Positions 22,404 through 35,100 of a stretch of DNA of 64,000 nucleotides are shown here, in pieces. Under the pieces are notes generated by a model that had not been told where the DNA came from, ran no database searches, and saw only the letters and a program-made list of their open reading frames with translations. The position numbers and the translations under genes are program-made. How positions within the stretch are numbered: the first letter of the stretch is position 1; every line of letters begins with the position of its first letter. Source of the stretch: Doris montereyensis (Eukaryota > Mollusca > Gastropoda > Nudibranchia > Dorididae); contig JAXRKP010000001.1 of NCBI GenBank assembly GCA_037039925.1, forward strand, positions 595,001-659,000. Reading direction: 5' to 3'.

Positions 22404-25397
22404 AACCAGGCGATGGACAGATAAGCACCTTTACGGGATTAGTCTCCTGCTGCCTTGCAGGCGGGTCTTGGCTGACCAAAGGATAAGGGAGTTAACCCTG
22501 ACAGAAAACAACCTGCTGCCTTGCAGACTGGTCTTGGTCACCCAAAAGCTAAGGGAGTTAACCCTGACAGAAAATAACAAGGCCCGGCAAGGAGCCTTAA
22601 GGTGGCAGCCCCACTTTCTACCTAGGTTATAGTGGGCAAATCACCTGCTTATCCAAAACGAACTGATTCAAAGAACTAAATAAGATGATATACTCGGCTT
22701 GAACTTTTGAAGATGAACATTGAAACGAATACAGACTGTGATTTTTTAACATGAGATATTATGGCAATAAATGGAAAAGAGCTAAAATTAGCTGAAGAAA
22801 TGAAAAAATTCAAAGTATACGTTTTGGCCATTACAGAAACAAAGAAAAAAGGACAAGGAATAGAAAATGTAGGACCAAATCATACTTTAATCTTCTCAGG
22901 AGTAGATGTCAAAGATAGAGCTAGAGCAGGAGTAGGCCTCCTAATGCATGACAGGCATGAAAAGCTACTAGAAAGTTGGTAATTTATAAGCCCATGGCTA
23001 TTAGAGGTAATATTTAAACACTAAGGAAGAGAAATTAAATTATTAATAGTTTATGGACCAAACGAAGTCGTCACCAAAGAAGAAAAGGATATCTTCGAAA
23101 ACGATTTACAAATAGCTGCAGGGAATCTTAAACTTAAACCTAAACAGGAACTAATGGATTTAGGCGATTTCAACACTAAGCAACAATGTAGAAACATCAG
23201 GAGGAGTAATAGGTAAAGAAGGAGAGACAGCAACTTCTCCAAATGGAGAGAGACTAAGAGATTTTTGCCTAAAGAATAACATGAAAATAGCCGACATCTT
23301 TTTTCCTCACAAAGATATCTACAAATACATAATGAAGACAGATGCGAAAAGTCAATAATAGACTTCATAATAGTTAGCAGCTCCCTTTTTTACAGTATCA
23401 TGGATGTAAGAGTAAACAGATGAGCTGAAATATTTAGTGATCATCACCTAGTGATTGCCAAAATGTGATCTAGGATAAAAAGATTTGTCAGTGAAAGGCA
23501 AATGGATTTGAATGATAGCACAATAGAAGAAAAGTGGCAAATGTATAATGAAACACTCCTCAATTGCAATCAAGAGGTCTGTGGCAGGGAAACAAATTAA
23601 AGGAGATAGGAAAAAGAACAGCATGGTGGAATGAGAATGTCAAGACCAAGATCAAAGAACAGAAGGATGTCTGGAAGAAATACCTGCAAACAAAGAGGCC
23701 AGAGGATAGGATAGATTATGTGAGTAAAAGAACTATCACCAAAGAGGTAGTGAGGAAAGCAAAACAGGGACAATGAGAAAAGTTTGGACAAAGACTTCAA
23801 GAAAGCAATCATGGAAATCAAAAGCTGTTCTGGGGAGCAATGAAGAGCATGAGAAAGACCAACGCATGCCCAATACGACAAATTAAAAACGCCAAAGGAG
23901 AAATAATGAAAGAAGACAGCCAAATCATGGAAACATGGAGAAAGTACTTTCAACAATTACATAATCCCCCAAAGCATATGGAGTAAAGATCAATTAGTAA
24001 GAGTAACAAGTAATGCAGAGGAGACAGCTGAAGATGTAGATATATCAATGGAAGAAATCCAAACAGCTATAAGAAAAGTAAATTAGGAAATGCCGGAGCC
24101 GATCACGTTTATCCAGAAATGATTAAAAACTAATGGAGAGAGGCAGACAAACTACTACATGCAATATGTCAAGAAGCATGGAAGTCCAAACAGGTGGCAA
24201 GCGACTGGAAAAAGGGAACGGTAGAACTAATACACAAGAAAGGATCAACTATGGAATGCTCAAACTATAGAGGGATATCGCTATTGTACCAGGAAAAGTG
24301 TAAGCTAGGATTCTGGAAATGAGACTAAGGAAAAGAGTAGAGGATCAGATTGAAAAAGTATACAAGACCATGTATTTACAATTAGACAATTAATAGAAAA
24401 ATTCCTTGAGAGTAACATTGACTTGCACATGTATTCTATTGACTTAGAAAAGGCATTTGATACCGTAAGGAGGGACGAACTATGGCATTCTTTAAAAGAA
24501 CACAATGTAGAGCAAAAATTAATAGAAGCCATTAAAAAGTTTTTACAATAAACCAACATGTGCAGTGAGAGTAGCTGGAAACATATCTGCAGAATCTGAC
24601 ATAGATATAGAAGTAAGACAGGGTTGTATCCTAAGTCCTCTTTTGTTTATCACATTTATAGATTCAGTCGCAAAGGCATCCTCAAAAATGAAGAAAACGA
24701 ATGTAGGTATATAGAAGCTCAAACCAGTAAGTGTATCAATGCTTTCATTTGTTAATGATCTACTTCTGTTTGGAAAACCAGAAAATCACCTTCAGTCGAA
24801 TATCAACATGATGAATAATGAACTAAATAAAAGAGGAATGAGAGTAAATGCAAAGAAAACCAAAACAATGCTAGTAACTAGGAAAGCTAAAACACAAAAT
24901 CTTAAATTAGGCAGTGAGAATTTAGAACAAGTTCAAAGCTACAATTACCTAGGAATAATGATTAACTCAGAGGGAAAACTAAGAGAAGAAAATAACCAGA
25001 GAATCCAAAAGGCAATGACCATATATAACCATCTAGGAAAGACATGCATAGGTAAACAAGAATTGTCAACAAAAACCAAAATGGCAGTATACAACACAGT
25101 TTATTATCCTACTCTCCTCTATGGCAGTGAAACCTGGACCTTAAAGAGTAGGGAATACAGTAAAGTACAAGCAGCTGAAAGGAAATGTCTCAGAACAGTA
25201 GTAGGGAAAACTAAACAAGACAAAATCAAAAACACAAGTGGGAAGACAATATAGTGAGGCATTAAAGCAAAGAAATTTAACTTTCACGGAAGGAAACAGA
25301 AAATGCCAGGACAGAGCAGCCTGGAGAAAGATCATTTGGGGAATCTAAACCCATACACCAGAAGTTAGAATGGGAACTGATGAAGAAAGAAAGAAAG
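22404..25397 (+). mobile_element. Non-LTR retrotransposon copy C with target-site duplication
   Basis: This LINE copy is flanked by a direct repeat AAGTGTAGCA (22393-22402 and 25398-25407). It begins with the GTGGACAGGTAAGCACC-type start and two to three of the roughly 60-bp 5' units (22440-22600). It then has AP-endonuclease (AITETKKKGQ near 22825), linker (KKYLQTKRPEDRIDYVSKR near 23680), RT and C-terminal parts, and a GAAA-rich tail. In the best-preserved RT segment (24739-25254) the catalytic FADD box reads FVND, so the first aspartate is lost. Frameshifts and stops elsewhere confirm that it is dead. It lies downstream of the RING gene 3' end in opposite orientation to that gene. Confidence 0.9.
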
Positions 25398-26166
25398 AAG
25401 TGTAGCACAAAAACATTAGAGACAGATCTAACTCACACTCAGCAATAGAGCTGTAGTCAGCTTTTAATACATGGATAACTGATTCAATTCAGTAGATAAT
25501 AAGATTAAGAAGCAGGGCAAATAATACACAGGTTCACGCCATTGAAACCGAGATAAGCTCCGGCTGTATGAGCCGTAACGGCCTTGAAGGAACGTTACTT
25601 ACTTTTACTATTGGCACCACAAAGTTCTGCCCCCGCAAGGCTGAGCTGTCAGTCACTAAACTGACAAACATTTATTCCATGATTGACGGCTTGAATATGA
25701 ATTAGATTTAATCATGGTCAGAGCTTTTCGTTGTGAATTAACGTTTACTGTTTGCTAATTACCACAGTCTGCCTACCACTACGATTTTTTGACCTCCCAA
25801 GGGGCATGTTCTCAGACCACTACTACTGTGTTAGAATATTTTTTATAGGCAGGCTTTGTGTTGTTCTTTTGTTTTACAGAGTTACTTTTTCGTTACTAGA
25901 CCCATGACAACATGGACACAAGTATACTCATTTTCAAATGCTAAAGCTTGTCAATCACCTATAGTTTGAAATCACAGTTTTCATTTTCTAAGAAAAGATT
26001 ATTTGACCATATCATTATGTGACCTAAAGTTCCTTGATTTGCCAATCAATCATGAGCAATACCAGGCTGCCTTCAGTTACCCAACAAAACAGTTGGTTGT
26101 TTCAATAGTGAATTTGATTTTGCAATGGATACAAATTTTATGCAATAGTGCTGTCTGCTGACCTTT
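25398..26166. other. Intergenic region 3' of the RING gene with a SINE tail fragment
   Basis: A segment at about 25545-25640 (ACCGAGATAAGCTCCGGCTG, then CCTTGAAGGAACGTTACTTAC) matches the tail of the SINE seen at 35460-35660, in forward orientation. On the minus strand an AATAAA hexamer lies at 25676-25671, about 490 bp beyond the RING gene stop codon, and could serve as its polyadenylation signal. No coding exon was seen. Confidence 0.45.
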
Positions 26167-29100
26167 TCAATCTCCCTCAAGAGATGACAATGTTCCTGAC
26201 AGCAGTGTTATCTTTGAGTTGACCTCTGTCTTTTCATCAGTCAAATCTCTGACCTGTGATTCATATTGTTTCCTGTGATAAAAAGGAGTCATAATTATAA
26301 AGCACAAGGCTGACAGCTCATGAAGAAAAACATGAAATAAAAATGAAAGGTCTAAGATATAATACAAGGGTTTCCCATGAACCCGCTGTGGATGTCAGAG
26401 GTCTCAACGAAGCCCAATTTTTCAAGATACAATTTGAGTCTGAACCTAAATTATGCTATCATATGCATAACAGTACTTTGTAAAAGATATAGTTCATAGT
26501 GTAATATTGTAATAATAACCGATGATTAACTTATATTGTAAAATGTTGAATGTATATGAGTGTGACAGGAAATACTATCATGTCAATAGTTAGTGTTTAT
26601 CATCTTGTTGCAATGGGTTTAAGATCAGATTTTATTTCAACAAAAATTATTTTGGTTTTGACTTTCACTTTCAGAAATGCCCCGGGAACCCCCTGGGATG
26701 GACTCACACATATCCTGGGAGTTTAGACACCTCAGAAAATAGGACAGAACAGCATCGACAAGAAGAAAAAGAAACAATAAATTAAATACTAAAATGATGG
26801 TGAACAGAAATAATGGTACCATGAGGAGGTCATTGGTGCAACACCCATCATGAAATTTCCATCAACAGAGCAAGCCTCATAACAATAAGAAATAAAAATA
26901 AGAATTTATAAAAAAGAAAAAAGAAAAAAATAGCAGAATGAAATTAAACCAATCGTAAGAGACCTTTTTTTGCTGAGGTCTGTCCTCATCTGAGAATTAA
27001 ATGTTGAGCCACAGTCAAGTAAAATGCTCTGTAGTGCAATACATAACAAAACATTTTACTTTTCAGATTTAGAACAGATTTCACTTGCAGAAGTCATTTC
27101 TGTGCTAGTAGTGCTATTTGTATTGAGATTTCAAATAGGAGGAAAAATCACCTATGTTCCTGTAAAGCTGCAAATCTTTCTTGGAGGTTTTCAATTGCCT
27201 TCTTGACTTCACCTTCCTGACTTGTGATATTTTTTAACTGTGTATGTCCATGAGATATCTTTTTCGTCACCTTGTTCAGACTTGTTGATAATGTCTCATG
27301 TTCTTTAGACAACACCTCATACCTGGTATGAAGGGTTACAAACTGGTTTTGATAGGAAGCATGACAATTCCTGCGGTTGTCTGAATGAAAGGACAGAGGT
27401 AAAAATGACAAAATACTTTTATTTTTAATTGTAAGAAAAACAAAATCATAAGTTCACCACAAAAAAGGAATTCATAACAAACAAAACTCACTGCTATGAT
27501 TCTGGCAGTGTGATTTTAATTATTTTTGGGGGTTCTATGTAATCTTATAAAACCATTTCAAATTGAAGTCATGATCACCACTTTTTTCTGAATAAGATGA
27601 GCAATTATAGAAGAGGAGATAAAAAAACCCACAAAGATGGATAATGGATGGGAGGAAAATCTAGGAAAACAAATGCAGCATTGGAAGAAGTGGTGATGAA
27701 TACTAAGAGGTTAAACAAAAAAGATTAAAAGATAAAATATTTTTGTTTTTTTCCTCTTTTGATTTACCAGCATTCTTATTCATTTTCCTTCTAGTTCTAG
27801 CAAGTACCAACCTTCTACAAAAGAGCTTCTTTGCAGAATGTTGGATGTGCCATCTGAAAAAGTGTTATTTTCTCTTTTATCTTGGGATGAAGCTAACAGA
27901 GTTGTAGTAGAAGGTACTGGATAGCTGTGGTATTCCTGTATTACTTGTTGAAGCATTACATTCAGCGTCAAAGACACTACAGAACATTTGCAGGCTGGAC
28001 ACAATTTTCTGCCCTCCGAGCAAGCTTTACACAGAGTATGGCCACATGGAATCACCATCATCGGGATATGGTTGGAAGAAAGCTGAATAAAATTTTAGTT
28101 AAACAATATTGATTGTTTAGATAAAATAAAGAGTTAAAACATATATTCTCATACATGAACTAGAAAATCACATTATAGTAATCCTTCAGAAGAATTTTAC
28201 CATTTTTAATTCAGTATCGTTCACTGATCCTATATGTTAGCACTTAACCAGTATTTCAGATCTGTTTAAGCTTTAATAACAACCAGCTTAATTTCATATC
28301 ATTGAGAGTCATTGTCTGAACATAATGTAGAAATATTGAAAGGGGGCCAATTTCTGTCAATAAAATAATAAACTTGGATCTATAATCCAATGAAGAATAA
28401 ACACTGGCATATACCGTAACTGTAGTGTTCTTATGTACAAAAACATAAAATTCTATTTAAAGAATACATTTTTTAAACTTACCATTAATTTATTACAAAC
28501 TATGCAGCTGTGACTTGTTAGACCTGATGTGCCTAAATGATTAAATGACGGAGCTTCCTGAGTATAGGTTTTACATCTGCCGGATTTCCATATTGATTCA
28601 TCTTCAATACAATCTTCTAGGTTAAGATGATCTGAATTGAATGCAGAGCTTAATTCAGACTCAGATGTTCTTTGAGAAATGCCAAGATCATGCTTTACTC
28701 TTGAGGCTATTTGATCAGCTAAATTGCCAAAGCACTCCTCGGGCAGAGGTTCTTTTGAAGTGTCAATGTCAGGAGAAACCAAACGTTCTAATTCACTCTC
28801 TGCTCCACTGCAAACACTGTTAGAATCATTGAAGTCACCTTTATCATAGTCATCTACAGGTGATGCTTTATTTCTTGACCTCATCCAATGATTAAACTTA
28901 CTTTTAACCTGTGGAAAAACAATGTCACCAGTGATTCATGTCATCACCATAAAGAAATTCCTGCTTATAAATCTCTTTCTTCTATTATCATTAACAAATG
29001 TGTGCAAATGGGATGTGTTTAAGAAATTTCAACACTATTGTTATCCTTCTTAAAGACATCTGATCACAACAAACTCAAAAAGAGAATGTAACAATGTTAT

Positions 29101-32100
29101 TGAAATTGATGCATTTTTTAAATTTCTTTTAATTGTAGAGATAGGGCACATGATATTTTGGTCTATTGTATTATTATATTGTTCACAGCTCAGGGTGATA
29201 AACATGATGATAAACATGACAAAAGGAAAGATGAGATTTCAAACATTTTTGTCACTGAAATCAACGTATTTGCATGCCAGTCATGATGTGGAAATAAATG
29301 ATTGAGAAAAACCTGTGGTTGGGATGTTTCATCATATTTCAACTGATTCTTCTGTGGTACGTCAGCATCAGAACTTTTTAATCTAGGTGCTGATCTTCCA
29401 GGAGCTGATCTGCTGATGTTTTGGTTTTCTTGCTTTGAATCTACAACATAAAGAAGAGAGATTTCCCTCCCTAAATTATTGATGAAAAAACTATTTTAAA
29501 TAGTAAAATTTCATCCTGGTACAACAGTGTCCTGCATATGGTGTTAAAAGTAATTGAGATTCATAAAAATGTGCATAAAACTAGCAAAAAAGTGTCATAT
29601 CTGAAAGTTATTACATAATTTATTATTTTAAAACTACAATACTACTATGATGCTTCACTAATGCTAAAATGTCACATTGTGTGGGATGATGACAAATGGA
29701 AGGTCCTGTTTTTTATTAACAAATATAGAAATAATCTGTAAGATAACTTTCCTGTGTGAAATAGAAAGATTATTTCAATCCCACTCTGGAAGGGCCTGTG
29801 AGAAGCAGGGTGGTATGTATTGTGTCAGCTGCCTAGATACAAATTCATCCCATGATTGCTGCACATGTTCAGATTGGCAGATAAAAATATGCCCCCTTTT
29901 AAGAGAAGGCAAATCAGACTATTTCAATTAGCTGTTAAAGTAATGCTGCTAATAACAAATTATGCAATTGTATTCACTTTTCAAAGCGTTTAAGCATTAA
30001 TTTCTTGGCTTCAGACAAAGATTCCCATTCCATTGCCTTATTTTATCAAAATTTTTGTTATAGTGCTTTTAAAAAAAATGGAAATAAGATTTGAAAGATG
30101 GGTGAAAAGTCCAAAAGTTACAGTTCATAAAATCTAATTTATGCAAATTTCTTATATTAGAAGACCTCATTGAAATTTCAAGTGTCAAAACAAATTCTGC
30201 AATTAAACATGCATTGGATTGCTAAGTCTTTTCATTAACTCTATTTATTTATTTTTAATTAAATATTTCAAGTCCTATGTTATAATTGTTTTCTCCTACA
30301 TGAAAAGTATGCACATTGTAATTCATTCTGTTTTCTGATGATCTGGTTTCAAACTGTAAAATATCACATTTCTTAATTAAATCAATAAGAAATAACCTAT
30401 CATTTTGATCGATTAAAAAAAAAATTAAATCAGTTTATATATTACCTATCATTCACTATGAAAGAAATCACGAAGAAATTTTCCTTTAAGTTCAAATAAA
30501 GATTCATCTTACTAATTGTTGTGTGGCTATCAGTGATAGAGTTTCCAAAGTATGACACTTGTTTTGGTGTCAAATGAAACAACATTTATTGCAGAATCTG
30601 GCGATGTGTAATTTGTTGGGAAATTACTCCTAAAATTTTTAAATTGTCAAAAGGCTGAAAGACTTCGAAAATCAGTAGTAAACATTTACGATTTTGAAGA
30701 ATCCAAATGACACGTGTTGAAGACTTTTCCAAAATCTGAACTCGCCTTCATATTAACCTTAATGAACGTACTTTTCATATTGCAACATTTGATTACATTT
30801 TTATAGTGGATACGATGCAATCAAAACAAAAACAAGGACAAAAATTCCTGCAACAAAAAGTTTTCATTTCTACAGACTGCCTTGACTGGCAGTTAATGAG
30901 AGAAATCACATTGTCGGTATGAATATTACTGGTATGTCCTCTAGTTAAATACACCTTCAGTGTCGTTTGAATACACTGTCATTAGTGCTAACTTATTTGA
31001 AAATCAGAAATAATGTTTCCATTGTCCATTTTTAACAGTTGAATTTCAATCATGGTTTTTAATTATTTATTTTTTAAATGGTGTTATTGAGTTTGAGATG
31101 ATGCATTTTCTGTACTATCGAAATTTGGGTTGCTGTGTTTGTTGATCAATATTTTATCACAAACTGCATTTTTCTACACTTTCATATCTACCAAATTTAA
31201 TTTCCTTTCGTCTGCTATTAATTTCATGTTTTTGCATCAAGCAGTTGTTGAGTTATACTATAGACCATTAATAAGCGGCATGTTATATTTGATTTTCAGT
31301 ATATATCTCATGTCACCTCATCTTATCAAATCTTAACCCTGGTAAGGCTATGACCGGTAAATGCTGGTTTGCACAGCACTCCATTAAGAGCTATGCGCAG
31401 GATTTCCCATTTGCCTGTTACAAACCTCTCAGCATGATGTCCAACATTTACCAGGAAGGAAGGACAGGCCTGAACATTCCTCCTTCTTGTTACCTTAATA
31501 CTGTCTTACGTTCATCCTCTTTTAAAATATTACTTTCTGATTTGTTAACCTTTTAGTAAACAGGAAAAAGGACGCGTTCCGGCTCATAAGCTTAAGTTCA
31601 ATAGGCATTTGGTTGAGTATTTCAAAAGGAGTGTGTCCATCATTATCTTTGCCTCAGGCAACTTGTAGAAATGATGCTAACAGTTGTATTATGCATGAAG
31701 TAGGCTTGATTATACAACTTTCCTTCATTGGTCACACCTATTGTAAAATGTATTGATCCTACTTAGGACAAGTTCATCGCTGGAGGGGTGTAAATATGAG
31801 CTGGCCTGTTTTGAAAGTGTGTATGACTGAGTTGATAATAAGAATGTGTGTTTGCACAAATATGTAATTGGTCTTGTTGTGTCCTTCTTCAATTGAAAAG
31901 AATGGAATCATCCTAGTTTGACATGGCTTGGATGGGATCAGATGATCGCCATGGGATCAAATTCAATAGATTGGTGATGGCCTTGTCAAAAATCGCACTA
32001 CCCTGCAAACTTGTAAAACTTTGTGGGTAGTCTTGTGACTGTCAATGAGCCAACTACCATGTGGGCGTCATTGAGCTGGATGGGTGAACCGCTTTTTCTA

Positions 32101-35100
32101 GTGTGATGTCGTCATTACGAAAAGTTTCTCATAATAAATAGAATGATTAAAAAATAAAGCGAGAATTGTAAATGATCCTCATATGGTGCAATTAAATAAA
32201 TTTTGATTCTTACTGGAAGTATCAGTCTGCTTGCTTTGTTCTCGCTGTAATAACCAGTTCTGTTGGCGTTGTTTTATTTCACGAACCTGTTTTAAAAATA
32301 TAATATGTAAAAATAAATTGGAAGAGGACAAAGATAAAACTGATAAACATATTCTTCTTTTCTTTCTTTTTTCCAGTTCACAATGCCAAGCTTTGGTATT
32401 CAACAAATTTCTTTGGTACCTAGTGTTCTAATACAGACTCCCAACCATCAAGCTAGACAACCCATGCATGTACGTTATGATAAGGCAAACTGCCAAGAAA
32501 GCAGATAGGCAGATAGAGACAGACAGATTGACAAAATTTGAGAGAAGAGAAGGAGATAGGGTGGGGACGAGAGGGGGAGGTAAGCTTATACTATTTGTTC
32601 TGGTTTATGTGATGATCAAGGGAGCATAAAGGAGTTAAAATAAAGAATTGAACTTAACAATAAAATAATAATCTGTATATTAATTGAAAATTCAGTTTAT
32701 AGAAAAAGCATCTTTATTTTTCTCTTATTTTGTGTATTAGATATTTTTAATTTGTGTGGTGAGATGCTTTTGCATTGAAAGTAAGAGAAAAAATACAGAG
32801 GATTGTTCACAAACCGAATCTTCAATTCAAGTACAGATTATTGTTTCATTTTTAAGTTCACATCCTTATATATGAACCCTTTCATGTTCCCTTGATCTTC
32901 ACAGAAACCAAAAACAATAGGATAAAATAGAAAGTTAAATAATCCTATCTGCCCTGGTTTTTATGAGGGTCAGTGGAGCATATAAAGGGGTTCATATGAA
33001 GAAATGAGGACAAGCAGTGAGGCAAGGGGCATGTCAGAAGTTAATGTAATGACACAAGATAATCATAGGAACAAAGACGAGACAAACACAAGGAATAGAC
33101 AGAAAAAAATCCAGGCCACCATGGGGATCGAACCCACGACCTCTGCGTCTTTTCATGGCGAGGCGATGGGTGCCGACGCAGAGGTCGTGGGTTCGATCCC
33201 CATGGTGGCCTGGATTTGTTTCTGTCTATTCCTTGTGTTTGTCTCTGTCTTTGTTCCTATGGGGCTTTCATATTATCTTGTGTCATTACATTAACTCATG
33301 AAGAAATGAGGCGAATAACGAAGCAATAATCTGAATTTGACTTGAAGATTCAGTTTATAAACAAGCGCCTTTGTTTGTTCCTCTCATCTTGCATATATTT
33401 TTGTTTTCATAATGAGATATTCATATTCAGAGTAAAGATACTTAGTTTCAACATTTTTTACACCTATAGAAAGAAAACTTTGTACGTTCTTGTAAGACAG
33501 TAGTCAAGATTGGATGTTCTCTTGTACACCTTCACTTCCCCTAATAACTACTTATTTAAATATTACTTTTTTTACATGTGTAAATGAAAGACATTCTAAG
33601 TTTATAGGTCAATGTCGTTGCCACTACCAAGTGACAACATGAGTTTATATCTACACTGAACACTACCAGGGGATTCTAAGCAGAACTAGTAGTTACTAAT
33701 AAATTTAAAAAACAACAACTTGTTGTAAGAAAGTAGTGACTTTGTATAATTTCAAGCCTTTTTTTATTCTTGAATGATGTAATCTACACAATATATGGAA
33801 TGTTTCATCCCTGTAAGAAAATCTGTTTCATAGATAATCATTGAAAGACATTTAATGTACCATTATCAGGTCATGCGGATTATAAAAATACATTTGGTTT
33901 CATCATGGCTAATTCTACAGCTTAAAACTTAGGTCCAGTTTAAAAATAGGCTGAGCATTGGACTCACTATAAGGAACAAAGTGGCGTTGATTTTTACTCT
34001 AAAGATAAGAAGTCTTGACTTAGCTTTCTTTGTGTAAGTCAAGTATGCATAAGTGACTGATGTATGGAGAAATTGAGAAGGGGATATTTCTCAACATATT
34101 TAAATGTCAATTGAAACACCATCATTTCAAAAAGGCATATCTCATTTGACAAAATTTGTGTATTATGTTTCACCATTAATTTGAATGTAAATTTTGATGA
34201 TTTATATACTTGTCCTTGTAATTGAAATTGGTATACCATTATCTATACTATTATGAATTTTTCTTTTTGAATGCGCATAGAGCATTAAGTAATTTCTTGG
34301 ATATGCGCAATAAAAATGCTATTCATTATTATTATTATTTTCATAGTTTCATACGTTTTTCTTAATGTCATCTGCCTGTTAAGCATATTTACGACTAAGA
34401 TCTACTTCCTGACATTTGACAGGTAGTTTGAGAGCCATAAATTAACAAGTAAGTAAGTTCCTTCAAGGCCCTTAACCCTTAGGTTGCCACCCATTTCTAC
34501 ATTGGATGGCTTTGCCATTGCTACGCATTTTGTTGAAATCCTTAGAAGTGACTCATATCAGGAAACAAATTCTCATTTCTAAACTATGATAGATATTCAG
34601 TTGAAAATGTCCGGATACACTAATGATATATTGTGCTACAAGAATAAATATTGAAAGTATGCAAGTGAGGTCATGTGACCATGTTAGCCATCCTGGATTT
34701 TGACAATTCATGGTTTTTTTTGTCATCCTCAGTGAAAATGACAGTTTATGGTCACAAAATACAAAATTGTGAAGCATATTATGGGATAATCATAAATTAA
34801 GGGTTGTATTGTAGTGTGAGAAAGACAGAGAAAAGGGAAGAATCGGACAATAATGTGAACAAAATACAATTATTCATGTTGCATGACAAACACAAAAAAT
34901 GCAATCATTGAGAAAAAATACACAAAATGACACAAAAATAGTAATCATGAATTTTAAATTTTATTTTGCTGAGCTGTTCTGTCGACCTGAGTCATGTTTT
35001 CTTGTGCTTTCTGTGGTTGTGTGTCATATATATCTCTAATTTTGAAACAATCCCAGTGCCAGATACTAGCGTCAACAGTGCCACGCCCCTTTTTTACTTT

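Noticed and set aside
24739..25254. Intact host reverse transcriptase gene
   Set aside because: It is part of LINE copy C; the catalytic box is mutated to FVND and the surrounding frame is broken.
33100..33210. tRNA gene
   Set aside because: The B-box motif is strong in both arms, but no 5' half with an A box and anticodon stem fits either arm. It is an inverted repeat, so a SINE-like foldback element is the better reading.
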